Origin: Pseudomonadota bacterium
Lineage (GTDB): Bacteria > Pseudomonadota > Alphaproteobacteria > Rhizobiales > Hyphomicrobiaceae
NCBI GenBank assembly: GCA_023416575.1
Contig: JAEZHL010000369.1
Location: forward strand, 1-12,091
Direction: 5' to 3'
Length of the DNA: 12,091 nucleotides
The position numbers and the translations under genes are program-made. This document shows, one piece after another, positions 6,743-12,091 of the stretch (position 1 is the stretch's first letter; each line of letters starts with the position of its first letter). The notes under the pieces were generated by a model that did not search any database, was not told where the DNA came from, and was given only the letters and a program-made list of their open reading frames with translations.

Positions 6743-7624
6743 TCACGCGGGCGGCGTGATGAGCGCCAGGGGCTTGGCGCCAATCGCGATCTCGATCTCC
6801 GGGGCTGCAAGCGGCTCGCCATCAAGCTGGAAGAGGACCCCCTGCCCGGCTGGCACCCTCGCATGTTGGCATTCGACGACCCTGACCAGCGGGTGTTTCT
6901 CTGCGCAGCCGAGACCGATTGCGGCCAGCACACTGGCGACCGATGCCGCTGCGGTCGCGTCGATGACCAGCGCATGGAAACCGGGCGCGGTCAGCCGCTG
7001 GCGTGGTGCAATGACGAGTGAGCCAGCATAACGCGATACTTTCGACACGATCAGCCAGGTACACGCGTAGGAGCGGCCGTCGATCTCGGCCTCGAAGCGG
7101 CGCGGCTGGCTCCAGAGCGCGCGCAGGATCGGGCCGACGTAGGCGAGCTTGCCGATGCGGCGCTTCAGCTTCATGTCGAGCTGCTGCAGCACGCCGACAT
7201 CGAAGCCTGCGCTCGCCATCGACAGGAAATGCTCGCCATTCGCGATCCCTGGCAGCACGTCGACGACATCGCCCTCGAGCAGATATCGCGCGAGATTCTG
7301 CGCACCGCGGACGAGCCGAAGCTCCTCGGCGAGAACGTTGCCGGTCCCGATCGGGATAATGCCGAGCGGTACGCCGGTTCCCACGAGCCCGCCAGCCACG
7401 CCGCGGATGGTGCTGTCCCCTCCGGCCGCGACGACGCCATCGAAGTTCCCCGTGCGGGCAGCCTTCGCAGCGAGCTGTCGGCCCGCGTGCAGCCCGTCGG
7501 CCGTCTCCACGACCACGGTTGCCCCGGCGGTCGTCAACGCCGCACACACCTGATCGAGCAGACGATGCCGCTTCAATCCAGCATTTGCATTGTGCACCAC
7601 CAAAAGACGGGTGCGGGGTGGCAT
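6743..7624 (-). CDS. Diacylglycerol/lipid kinase family protein
   Basis: A 293-residue protein with the DAGK-catalytic/YegS fold, which uses ATP to phosphorylate a lipid or sphingoid-like acceptor at the membrane surface. Visible motifs are the N-terminal nucleotide-binding strand and loop LLVVHNANAG (7-16), GGDST at 68-72 (GGDGT in most members) and the phosphate-binding PIGTGN at 91-96. The C-terminal beta domain has a typical Asp-Gly-Glu (QLDGEPL) element near residue 270. The Gly-to-Ser change in GGDGT lies in the nucleotide-binding signature and might alter activity. The start is ATG 7624, with AGGTGA about 7 nt upstream; the frame extends to 7663 but has no better site. It lies 99 nt downstream of the DMT transporter gene on the same strand and may be read with it. 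The acceptor lipid cannot be predicted. Confidence 0.88.
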   Translation of the reverse strand: MPPRTRLLVVHNANAGLKRHRLLDQVCAALTTAGATVVVETADGLHAGRQLAAKAARTGNFDGVVAAGGDSTIRGVAGGLVGTGVPLGIIPIGTGNVLAEELRLVRGAQNLARYLLEGDVVDVLPGIANGEHFLSMASAGFDVGVLQQLDMKLKRRIGKLAYVGPILRALWSQPRRFEAEIDGRSYACTWLIVSKVSRYAGSLVIAPRQRLTAPGFHALVIDATAAASVASVLAAIGLGCAEKHPLVRVVECQHARVPAGQGVLFQLDGEPLAAPEIEIAIGAKPLALITPPA

Positions 7625-7676
7625 GAGCGATTCACCTCTCGAGCCTGCAGTACCGGCGCACACGGAAAGTCGTACA

Positions 7677-7705
7677 GCCGAATACGCGGATTGATAGTGC
7701 GCGCG
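7677..7705 (-). promoter_or_regulatory. Weak features in the 99-nt gap before the lipid-kinase gene
   Basis: The gap between the transporter stop (7724) and the kinase start (7624) contains a 5-bp GC hairpin (GCGGC 7703-7707 / GCCGC 7712-7716). On the minus strand there is also a TTGGCG / TATCAA pair separated by 17 nt, the TATCAA falling at about 7696-7691. Either could mean that the kinase has its own transcript, but both matches are poor. Confidence 0.15.
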
Positions 7706-7723
7706 GCCACCGCCGCCAAGATC

Positions 7724-8647
7724 TCAGCTCCGCCGGACCATGGTCACGCCGAGTGCCGCCAGCACCATGCCGAACCAGGCACCCACCGGCATCTCCTCGC
7801 CGAAGATGTACTGCGCGATGGCGGCGGACGTCGGCGGCACCAGAAACAGCAGCGCACTCGCGCGCGCCGCGGCGCCATGCCGGATCATGGCGAACAGCAG
7901 CGTCATGGCGACGATAGAGTTGCAGATAGACGAATATAGGAGCGACAGGACGAGCGGCCAATTCCAGGTAAACCGCCATTCCTCGAACGCGAGCGCCACC
8001 GGCAGCGCAACGGCGAGCCCGACGGCGCACTGGATCGCGTTGGAGACGACCGGATGATGGTCGACGCCGAACCGTTTTTCGTAAAGCGTGCCCGCGGTGA
8101 TGAAGAGCACCGCGAAAGCTGCCGTCAGGATGCCGAGGAAGGTCGTGTCCCCGATCTGCGACTTGGCCAGGATCGCAACGACGGCGCCGGTGATACCGAG
8201 CAGGAACCCGATCCAGGCGCGGCCGCTGACGCCTTCGCCAGCCAGCCGCGGTGCCAGCAGCGCGACCAAAATCGGATGCAGGGTGAGGATGATCCCCAAT
8301 GCCGCAGCCGAGACCCCGACCCCGATGGCGAGGTTCGTCGCCCCGAAATAGAGCCCCTGAATGAGCAGCCCGACGACGATCAGATGGCGCCAGGCTGCTT
8401 TCCCGTCAGGCATGGGCGGCCGCAGGACGATCATGGCGGGGACGAGCACCGCCAGCACGATCAGATAGCGCAGTGCGAGGAGCCAGAACGGCTCGACCCA
8501 TTGCACACCGATCTTGACGGCTGAATATCCGGCCGACCACAGCAGCAGGAAGACGGCGGGCGCAATGATGAGCCATACCGGCTGACGTCGCGCGGCCAGC
8601 TGCCGCTCGGCATCGCCCTGGCTTGCGCGCGAACTTCTAAGACGCAT
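7724..8647 (-). CDS. EamA/DMT family transporter
   Basis: A 307-residue inner-membrane protein of the drug/metabolite transporter superfamily, usually an exporter or exchanger of small metabolites. It has the ten-helix arrangement made of two EamA repeats: the first begins with WLIIAPAVFLLLWSAGYSAVKIG and runs to about residue 150, the second begins around GFLLGITGAVVAILAKSQIGD and ends with FGEEMPVGAWFGMVLAALGV. The segment LWSAGYSAVKIG matches the start of many family members, and FLVPPTSAAIAQYIFGEE matches the typical ninth-helix region. The start is ATG 8647, with AGAAGG 6 nt upstream; the open frame continues to 8776 but that extension is not hydrophobic and has low support. The extra N-terminal 24 residues before the first helix are Arg-rich and cytoplasmic. 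The substrate is unknown. Confidence 0.9.
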   Translation of the reverse strand: MRLRSSRASQGDAERQLAARRQPVWLIIAPAVFLLLWSAGYSAVKIGVQWVEPFWLLALRYLIVLAVLVPAMIVLRPPMPDGKAAWRHLIVVGLLIQGLYFGATNLAIGVGVSAAALGIILTLHPILVALLAPRLAGEGVSGRAWIGFLLGITGAVVAILAKSQIGDTTFLGILTAAFAVLFITAGTLYEKRFGVDHHPVVSNAIQCAVGLAVALPVALAFEEWRFTWNWPLVLSLLYSSICNSIVAMTLLFAMIRHGAAARASALLFLVPPTSAAIAQYIFGEEMPVGAWFGMVLAALGVTMVRRS

Positions 8648-8897
8648 GGTCGGCCTTCTGTCCGCATTGCAAGCAACTGATCCGGCAGACCTCCCTAGCG
8701 CGCCCGCCGGCCTCCTGCCAATCGCATCCGATGCACGGCAGCTATTCCGCGGCAGAGGTCTTATCGTTCCTGTCACGCACGGAACAGCGCGCGCGGCGCA
8801 GATCGGTCATTCTCCACTCATCGGCAGCCAGCAAGGCTGGCGCTGCAAACCAAAACGGATCACCTGGCCAAAAGACCACGGAACCAAGGAGAGTGAA

Positions 8898-9146
8898 ATG
8901 AGCAAGACGATGATCATGGGTATCGCTGCAGGGCTGATGGCACTCACCGCACTGCACGCTCCTGCCGCAGAAGCAAAGAAGGGCTTGCACAAGCCCCACA
9001 AGCACCACAAGCACCACGTCCTGAAGTGGGCAGTGCCCTATCACTACGCAGGGTACAAGGATTGCGGGTACTACTTCTGGAGATGGCAGCACACCGGCAA
9101 GGGTTACTGGAAGTCGAAGTACTTCGCCTGCAAGGCCTTCTACTGA
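8898..9146 (+). CDS. Small secreted His- and aromatic-rich protein
   Basis: An 82-residue precursor with a signal peptide: MSKTMIMG, a hydrophobic run to about residue 22, and probable cleavage after APAAEA (26). The mature form begins with a His/Lys cluster (HKPHKHHKHH, 31-40), then a Tyr/Trp-rich domain (KDCGYYFWRWQHTGKGYW) with two cysteines, Cys56 and Cys78, that probably form one disulfide. Proteins with a similar C-x-Y-x(2)-W-x-W-x(2)-TG-x-x-YW-x(3)-Y-x(2)-C layout occur as small hypothetical secreted proteins in rhizobia-like bacteria (recalled, not checked). The His cluster could bind Ni, Cu or Zn, which is an inference. The start is ATG 8898, with AAGGAG 6 nt upstream; the frame is open back to 8646 but lacks the signal peptide. 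It is monocistronic and followed by a strong terminator. Function unknown. Confidence 0.85.
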   Translation: MSKTMIMGIAAGLMALTALHAPAAEAKKGLHKPHKHHKHHVLKWAVPYHYAGYKDCGYYFWRWQHTGKGYWKSKYFACKAFY

Positions 9147-9205
9147 CGAACTCGTCTCGTTGTGGTCCGATCCCCAGGCAGACTTGCATCACGGGTCGAA
9201 GTCAG

Positions 9206-9243
9206 GTGCCCCTCAGGTCCCCGCTGAGGGGCACTTCTTATTT
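9206..9243 (+). terminator. Rho-independent terminator after the His-rich gene
   Basis: A perfect 11-bp stem, GTGCCCCTCAG (9206-9216) / CTGAGGGGCAC (9224-9234), has a 7-base loop GTCCCCG and a T-rich tail TTCTTATTT (9235-9243). It lies 59 nt after the stop of the small secreted protein gene. The stem also ends 50 nt from the convergent MarR gene, but its tail is only right for the + direction. This is the clearest terminator in the window. Confidence 0.9.
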
Positions 9244-9293
9244 GTGCCGGAGCTGCGTTGGCCGACTCGCCACCCGGAGGCGCCGCGTGCTCT

Positions 9294-9845
9294 CTACCAG
9301 CTCTCGGGCGGGCAGCCATCGACCGGGCTGACATTCGCGTTCTCGCGGGCAATCACCAATTTCCTGAGTATCGCTTCCAAGGCTGTGATTTCTTCCGGGT
9401 CGAGGGCCTCGAGCACCGAATTTTCGAATGCCATGTCTTCCCGGAATGCACGCTCGGCGACCATCTGCCCCTCCGGGGTCAACTGAACCAGCGTGCTCCT
9501 GGCATCGTCTGGATCGGGAAGCCGGCAGATGTAGCCGGCCCTCTCGAGCCGCCGGAGCCGGGCCGTCAAGCCACCGGACGAAATCATCAGCCAGCGATAG
9601 AGCTCCGTCGGGCGGAGGCAATACGGCTTGCCGGATCTCCTCAGGGTGGCGAGCACGTCGAATTCGCCCCGATCCAGGCCGTGCTTCCTGAAGATTGCCT
9701 CGATTGGCGGGCGCAAATTCAAATTTATCCAGCGCATGCGCCCAATGATCGCCATGCCGCGCGTGTCCAGATCCGGGAGCTCCGAAGCCCACTGCTCGCG
9801 GCGCAGATCGACGCCATCGCGCGCGCCGGCAATTCGTCTTGACAT
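9294..9845 (-). CDS. MarR-family transcriptional regulator
   Basis: A 183-residue DNA-binding protein with the MarR winged-helix layout. An N-terminal dimerisation helix pair covers about residues 28-65 (GMAIIGRMRWINLNLRPPIEAIFRKHGLDRGEFDVLATLRRSG). The helix-turn-helix lies around 76-105 (LRPTELYRWLMISSGGLTARLRRLERAGYI). The wing follows with LPDPDDARSTLVQLTPEGQ, the family's D-x-R-S signature, and C-terminal helices complete the dimer. MarR proteins usually repress their own and a divergent gene until a small ligand binds. The start is ATG 9845, kept because W-x-x-E-x-PDLD-x-R before the first helix is typical of this subgroup; an AGGA about 10 nt upstream is a weak ribosome binding site. 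Two matching 18-bp palindromes at 9835-9852 and 9863-9880 overlap and precede its start, suggesting autoregulation. The likely targets are the divergent SRPBCC and LysE genes. Confidence 0.92.
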   Translation of the reverse strand: MSRRIAGARDGVDLRREQWASELPDLDTRGMAIIGRMRWINLNLRPPIEAIFRKHGLDRGEFDVLATLRRSGKPYCLRPTELYRWLMISSGGLTARLRRLERAGYICRLPDPDDARSTLVQLTPEGQMVAERAFREDMAFENSVLEALDPEEITALEAILRKLVIARENANVSPVDGCPPESW

Positions 9846-9852
9846 CGAGATA
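9835..9852. promoter_or_regulatory. MarR operator candidate A
   Basis: CGTCTTGACATCGAGATA matches the palindrome TATCTTGAnnTCAAGATA at 13 of 16 defined positions. It overlaps the marR start codon (9843-9845) and contains the TTGACA (9839-9844) that can serve as a -35 for rightward transcription. Its right half supplies TATCTC, a possible -10 in the leftward direction. Confidence 0.5.
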
Positions 9853-9868
9853 AATTCCTAATTATCTT
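9839..9868 (+). promoter_or_regulatory. Candidate promoter for the SRPBCC-LysE genes
   Basis: TTGACA (9839-9844) and TATCTT (9863-9868) are separated by 18 nt. The -35 is perfect and the -10 matches 4 of 6. Transcription would start near 9875 and give a leader of about 118 nt. Both elements lie inside the two MarR operator candidates, consistent with steric repression. Confidence 0.4.
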
Positions 9869-9880
9869 TCCGTCAAGATA
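9863..9880. promoter_or_regulatory. MarR operator candidate B
   Basis: TATCTTTCCGTCAAGATA is an 18-bp inverted repeat with 6-bp arms and matches TATCTTGAnnTCAAGATA at 14 of 16 defined positions. Its centre lies 28 bp from that of site A. It overlaps the proposed -10 for rightward transcription (TATCTT 9863-9868) and the TTGACG (9876-9871) that could act as -35 in the marR direction. Confidence 0.55.
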
Positions 9881-9992
9881 CATTCGCGGGACAGACGATA
9901 CAAGCCGATGGATGCCGTACCCGCGATCGGATGTGCGTGCGGCGCGAGGCCCAGGCATTCACCAAATTCCAAAAGCAGAGGGAAAGGTCCAA

Positions 9993-10409
9993 ATGAAAAT
10001 CACGGTCGAGACGACCATCGCTGCGCCGATCGCCGAGGTCTGGCGCGCTCACACGACGCCTGAGGAGATCATGGTGTGGAATTCGGCATCGGACGATTGG
10101 CACACCCCGGCCGCAACGGTCGATCTGCGCGAAGGCGGCACCTTCTCGTATCGCATGGAAGCGCGGGACGGCAGCATGGGCTTCGACTTCGCGGGCGTCT
10201 ACACGAGGATCGTGCCGCATAAGCTGATCGAATACGACTTCGGCGACCGCGCCGCGCGGGTCGAGTTCACGGAAGGTCCGACGGGCGTCACCGTCCGCGT
10301 CACCTTCGACGCCGAGACCACCCACCCCGAGGAGCACCAGCGCAGCGGCTGGCAGGCGATCCTCAACAACTTTGGCCGCTACGTCGAGAGTCGTCAGAAG
10401 GCGGCTTAA
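9993..10409 (+). CDS. SRPBCC (START/Bet v1-like, AHSA1-type) domain protein
   Basis: A 138-residue soluble protein made of one SRPBCC domain, a helix-grip fold with a deep hydrophobic ligand cavity. Typical features are the opening strand KITVETTIAAPIAEVWRAHTTPEEIMVWN, DLREGGTFSYRMEARDGSMGFDFAGVY, the I-x-P-x-K-LIEYDFGDR strand, the V-x-FTEGPTGVTVRVTFDAE strand, and the long C-terminal helix HQRSGWQAILNNFGRYVE. Bacterial AHSA1-type proteins are often placed beside small repressors and may bind or alter a hydrophobic ligand; no catalytic residues can be assigned. The start is ATG 9993, with GAGGGAAAGG ending 5 nt upstream; the frame is open to 9912 but that part is not conserved in style. It is divergent from marR and 82 nt before the lysE-type gene, probably in one transcript with it. 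Confidence 0.88.
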   Translation: MKITVETTIAAPIAEVWRAHTTPEEIMVWNSASDDWHTPAATVDLREGGTFSYRMEARDGSMGFDFAGVYTRIVPHKLIEYDFGDRAARVEFTEGPTGVTVRVTFDAETTHPEEHQRSGWQAILNNFGRYVESRQKAA

Positions 10410-10491
10410 GCGGACCAGCGCGCAGGCAGCCCGACCGCACGATCCGATTGGCGGCTGGCGACGCGACCACTCCCGGGAACCGGAGGCCACG

Positions 10492-11115
10492 ATGTCCTAC
10501 CTGTCGATCTTTGCATCGATTGCGGTCATTCATCTGCTTGCGGTCGCAAGCCCCGGTCCGACCTTGATGGTGGTCATGAGTCAGGCTGTCGCCGGCTCGC
10601 GGCGCTCGGGTTTCCTCGTCGTCACGGGCGTCGTGCTCGCGACGTTGGTCTGGGCCTCATTGACGGCAGCTGGTCTCGGCGGCTTCGTGGCCCAGGTCGG
10701 CTGGCTTTACCTCACCTTGAAGATCGTCGGCGCCGTCTATCTGACATGGATCGGCATCGACCTGCTGCGGAGCGCGTTCCGGCGACACTCAATTGAGCTG
10801 CACACCGGCAAGCCCGTCCTGACCGGCTGGCAGGCGACGCGAGCTGGCTTCCTGACCACGATCTCGAACCCCAAGGTCGCCGCCTATTACGCGAGCCTGT
10901 TCGGCGTGGTGATCCCTGCGAATGCCCCGACAATGGCCTTCGCTGGCGCCGTCATCACCGCCGCGTTGGTCTCCGCCCTCTGGTGGAGCGCGGTGACCCT
11001 CCTTTTCGGCCTGCCCGCAATCCGCAACTTCTACGCACGGTCGCGGCGGTGGATGGACGGCGTGATGGGTGTGTTGCTGCTCGCCCTGGCCGGCCGCCTG
11101 CTCGTCAGCCGCTGA
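10492..11115 (+). CDS. LysE/RhtB-family exporter
   Basis: A 207-residue inner-membrane protein, the usual length for the LysE superfamily, which exports amino acids or related small metabolites using the proton gradient. The diagnostic N-terminus HLLAVASPGPTLMVVMSQAV is present with the conserved SPGP, followed by SRRSGFLVVTGVVLATLVWAS and the second conserved element ISNPKVAAYYASLF. About six hydrophobic segments are visible: around residues 5-28, 38-62, 66-88, 120-138, 146-170 and 185-205. The start is ATG 10492, with CGGAGG (10481-10486) 5 nt upstream; the open frame extends into the SRPBCC gene but that part is a charged shadow. It lies 82 nt after the SRPBCC gene. The context makes it a likely member of the MarR-controlled unit, possibly a resistance or overflow pump. 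The substrate is unknown. Confidence 0.92.
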   Translation: MSYLSIFASIAVIHLLAVASPGPTLMVVMSQAVAGSRRSGFLVVTGVVLATLVWASLTAAGLGGFVAQVGWLYLTLKIVGAVYLTWIGIDLLRSAFRRHSIELHTGKPVLTGWQATRAGFLTTISNPKVAAYYASLFGVVIPANAPTMAFAGAVITAALVSALWWSAVTLLFGLPAIRNFYARSRRWMDGVMGVLLLALAGRLLVSR

Positions 11116-11134
11116 GGTTGCGTCGGGAGTGAGC

Positions 11135-11168
11135 GTCGGGCGGGTTGGCCGATTGCCTCGCGCCCGAC
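11135..11168. terminator. Bidirectional hairpin between LysE and hydrolase genes
   Basis: GTCGGGCG (11135-11142) pairs perfectly with CGCCCGAC (11161-11168). The 18-nt loop holds a small GGC/GCC inner pairing (11147-11149 / 11155-11157). It occupies most of the 62-nt gap between the two convergent stop codons. A short CTATTCCTAT follows on the + side, with no long T-run. A shared transcription end is likely. Confidence 0.55.
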
Positions 11169-11177
11169 ACGCTATTC

Positions 11178-12089
11178 CTATCGCTGCTTACCTCGTTCCG
11201 GAGCCGACCGCAGGAAGTCCGCGATGAGCGGGGCAATCTGGGGCAAGCACTCCTCGAGTGCGAAATGCCCGGTATCGAACAGGTGCAGACGAGCGTCAGG
11301 AACATCCTCGAGGATCGCCCTGGCCCCTGCCTCGACGAAGAACGGGTCGTTCTTCCCCCAGACGATCAGGGTTGGCGGCCGGTGGCGGCGCAACCAAGCC
11401 TGCCACTCCGCGTAATGCGCCAGGTTGCTCTTGTAGTCGAAGGCAAGGTCGAGCTGCGGCTGCCGGCGGCCCGGCAGATCGAGGAAATGCTGATCGAGGG
11501 TCCATCCATCCGGTGCGATGCGCTCCGGATCGGCACTGCCGCCCTCGTACTGGCTTCGCGTCATCTCGAGCGTGAGCAGGTCCTCGACTTTGCTGATCGC
11601 ACCTGCATCATCCGGCGTGAGCGCGATGAACGCTGACGCCGCCTCGGACAGGCCCTCATGGTAGAGATTACCGTTCTGGACGATCAGGCCTGCAACCCGC
11701 TCGGGCATCCGCGTTGCGAGCCGGAGCCCCACGGGCGCGCCGAAGTCGAAGACGTATAGACTGAACCGGGCCAAACCAAGCTGCTGCACGAAGCCGACCA
11801 CGATGTCAGCAAGACTGTCGAAGCTGTAGACGAAGGAGCCACCCTGACTGGCAGGCTTTGGCGCCTCACTGTGACCAAATCCTGGATAGTCGAGCGCGAT
11901 CATCCGGCACTCCGCGCCCAGCACGTCCATGAGACGTCGATATTGGTGGGAAGCCGAAGGAAACCCGTGGAGCAGCAGCAGGACTGGCGCCTCGGGGTCC
12001 GCTGGCACCGTCTCCCGATAGAAAATCCTGATGCCGTTGACCTGCAGATGACGGTGGCGCGTCTTTGGTAAGGAGTACATCGGAACCAC
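11178..12089 (-). CDS. Alpha/beta-hydrolase (epoxide hydrolase/dehalogenase-like), start uncertain
   Basis: A cytoplasmic hydrolase of about 300 residues. Using the GTG at 12089 as residue 1, the oxyanion-hole motif is HGFPSASHQY (41-50). The nucleophile elbow is YVFDFGAPVG, with Asp115 as nucleophile (haloalkane dehalogenases and epoxide hydrolases use Asp here). The acid is Asp248 in WGKNDPFF and the base is His275 in DTGHFALEE. An Asp nucleophile points to cleavage of epoxides, haloalkanes or related esters through an alkyl-enzyme intermediate rather than to a serine esterase. The cap domain (about 145-225) is present. The substrate cannot be inferred. GTG 12089 and ATG 12080 are both possible starts, neither with a good ribosome binding site in view, and the true start may lie past the window edge. 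Convergent with the LysE gene. Confidence 0.88.
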   Translation of the reverse strand: MVPMYSLPKTRHRHLQVNGIRIFYRETVPADPEAPVLLLLHGFPSASHQYRRLMDVLGAECRMIALDYPGFGHSEAPKPASQGGSFVYSFDSLADIVVGFVQQLGLARFSLYVFDFGAPVGLRLATRMPERVAGLIVQNGNLYHEGLSEAASAFIALTPDDAGAISKVEDLLTLEMTRSQYEGGSADPERIAPDGWTLDQHFLDLPGRRQPQLDLAFDYKSNLAHYAEWQAWLRRHRPPTLIVWGKNDPFFVEAGARAILEDVPDARLHLFDTGHFALEECLPQIAPLIADFLRSAPERGKQR

Positions 12090-12091
12090 AT

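Noticed and set aside
6727..6750. Small hairpin (CCGCG...CGCGG with inner GCTT/AAGC) between CBS-BON and lipid-kinase genes
   Set aside because: Interrupted stem with a 3-base bulge, overlaps the kinase stop codon and has no T-run; not good enough to call a terminator.
7229..7939. 236-residue + strand open frame across the lipid-kinase gene and the gap upstream
   Set aside because: Composition is typical of the complementary strand of a real gene, with no conserved motif and no ribosome binding site. DAGK motifs are on the other strand.
8054..8524. 156-residue + strand open frame inside the DMT transporter gene
   Set aside because: Antisense shadow of a GC-rich hydrophobic gene: the protein is full of Asp, Gln and Arg, shows no domain, and the opposite strand has a clear ten-helix transporter.
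8766..8785. GTTCC-N10-GGAAC inverted repeat upstream of the His-rich gene
   Set aside because: Short arms and wide spacing, does not match the alphaproteobacterial SOS box, and no promoter could be placed around it. The 250-nt region 8648-8897 otherwise shows only the two ribosome binding sites.
8991..9018. Tandem CACAAGCAC-type repeats
   Set aside because: They simply encode the HKPHKHHKHH cluster of the small secreted protein and are not an independent DNA repeat.
1..12091. Mobile element, CRISPR, tRNA/rRNA, defence or biosynthetic cluster
   Set aside because: Looked for transposase or integrase motifs, regularly spaced repeats, cloverleaf-like segments and clustered biosynthetic enzymes and saw none. 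Codon style is even across the window.

Overview
The window looks like ordinary chromosome of an alphaproteobacterium. The evidence is GC-rich codon use with strong third-position GC, TRAP transport genes, and small secreted and regulatory proteins of the kind common in Hyphomicrobiales/Bradyrhizobium-like genomes. This placement is an inference from protein style, not from a marker gene. I see no rRNA, tRNA, insertion sequence, CRISPR array, phage gene or attachment site.

Layout. (1) Positions 1-4186, + strand: a catabolic transport operon. It holds the 3' part of a TRAP solute-binding gene (dctP type), a strong intergenic hairpin, the small permease (dctQ type), the large permease (dctM type) and an amidase-signature hydrolase. 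The last three genes are packed 1 and 4 nt apart, so uptake of an organic acid and hydrolysis of an amide are probably parts of one pathway. A 10-bp hairpin follows the amidase. (2) 4288-4993: a divergent pair, a 62-residue two-helix membrane protein (-) and a 117-residue ABM-fold monooxygenase-like protein (+). (3) 5128-5781 (-): a secreted protein with an HExxH zinc-site motif. (4) 6007-6705 (+): a CBS-CBS-BON protein. (5) 6743-8647 (-): a lipid/diacylglycerol-kinase-like protein and, upstream of it, an EamA/DMT transporter. (6) 8898-9146 (+): a small secreted His-rich protein with a textbook intrinsic terminator. (7) 9294-11115: a MarR regulator (-) divergent from an SRPBCC protein and a LysE-type exporter (+). 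Two copies of an 18-bp palindrome lie in the divergent promoter region. (8) 11178 to the right edge (-): an alpha/beta hydrolase, convergent with the LysE gene across a shared hairpin.

The most informative signals beyond the gene list are three. One is the 15-bp hairpin between dctP and dctQ, probably a differential-expression element. The second is the pair of matching 18-bp MarR operator candidates that overlap promoter elements on both strands. The third is the secreted HExxH protein together with the other poorly characterised small proteins. I did not find a convincing novel multi-gene system such as a defence island, a biosynthetic cluster or a mobile element.
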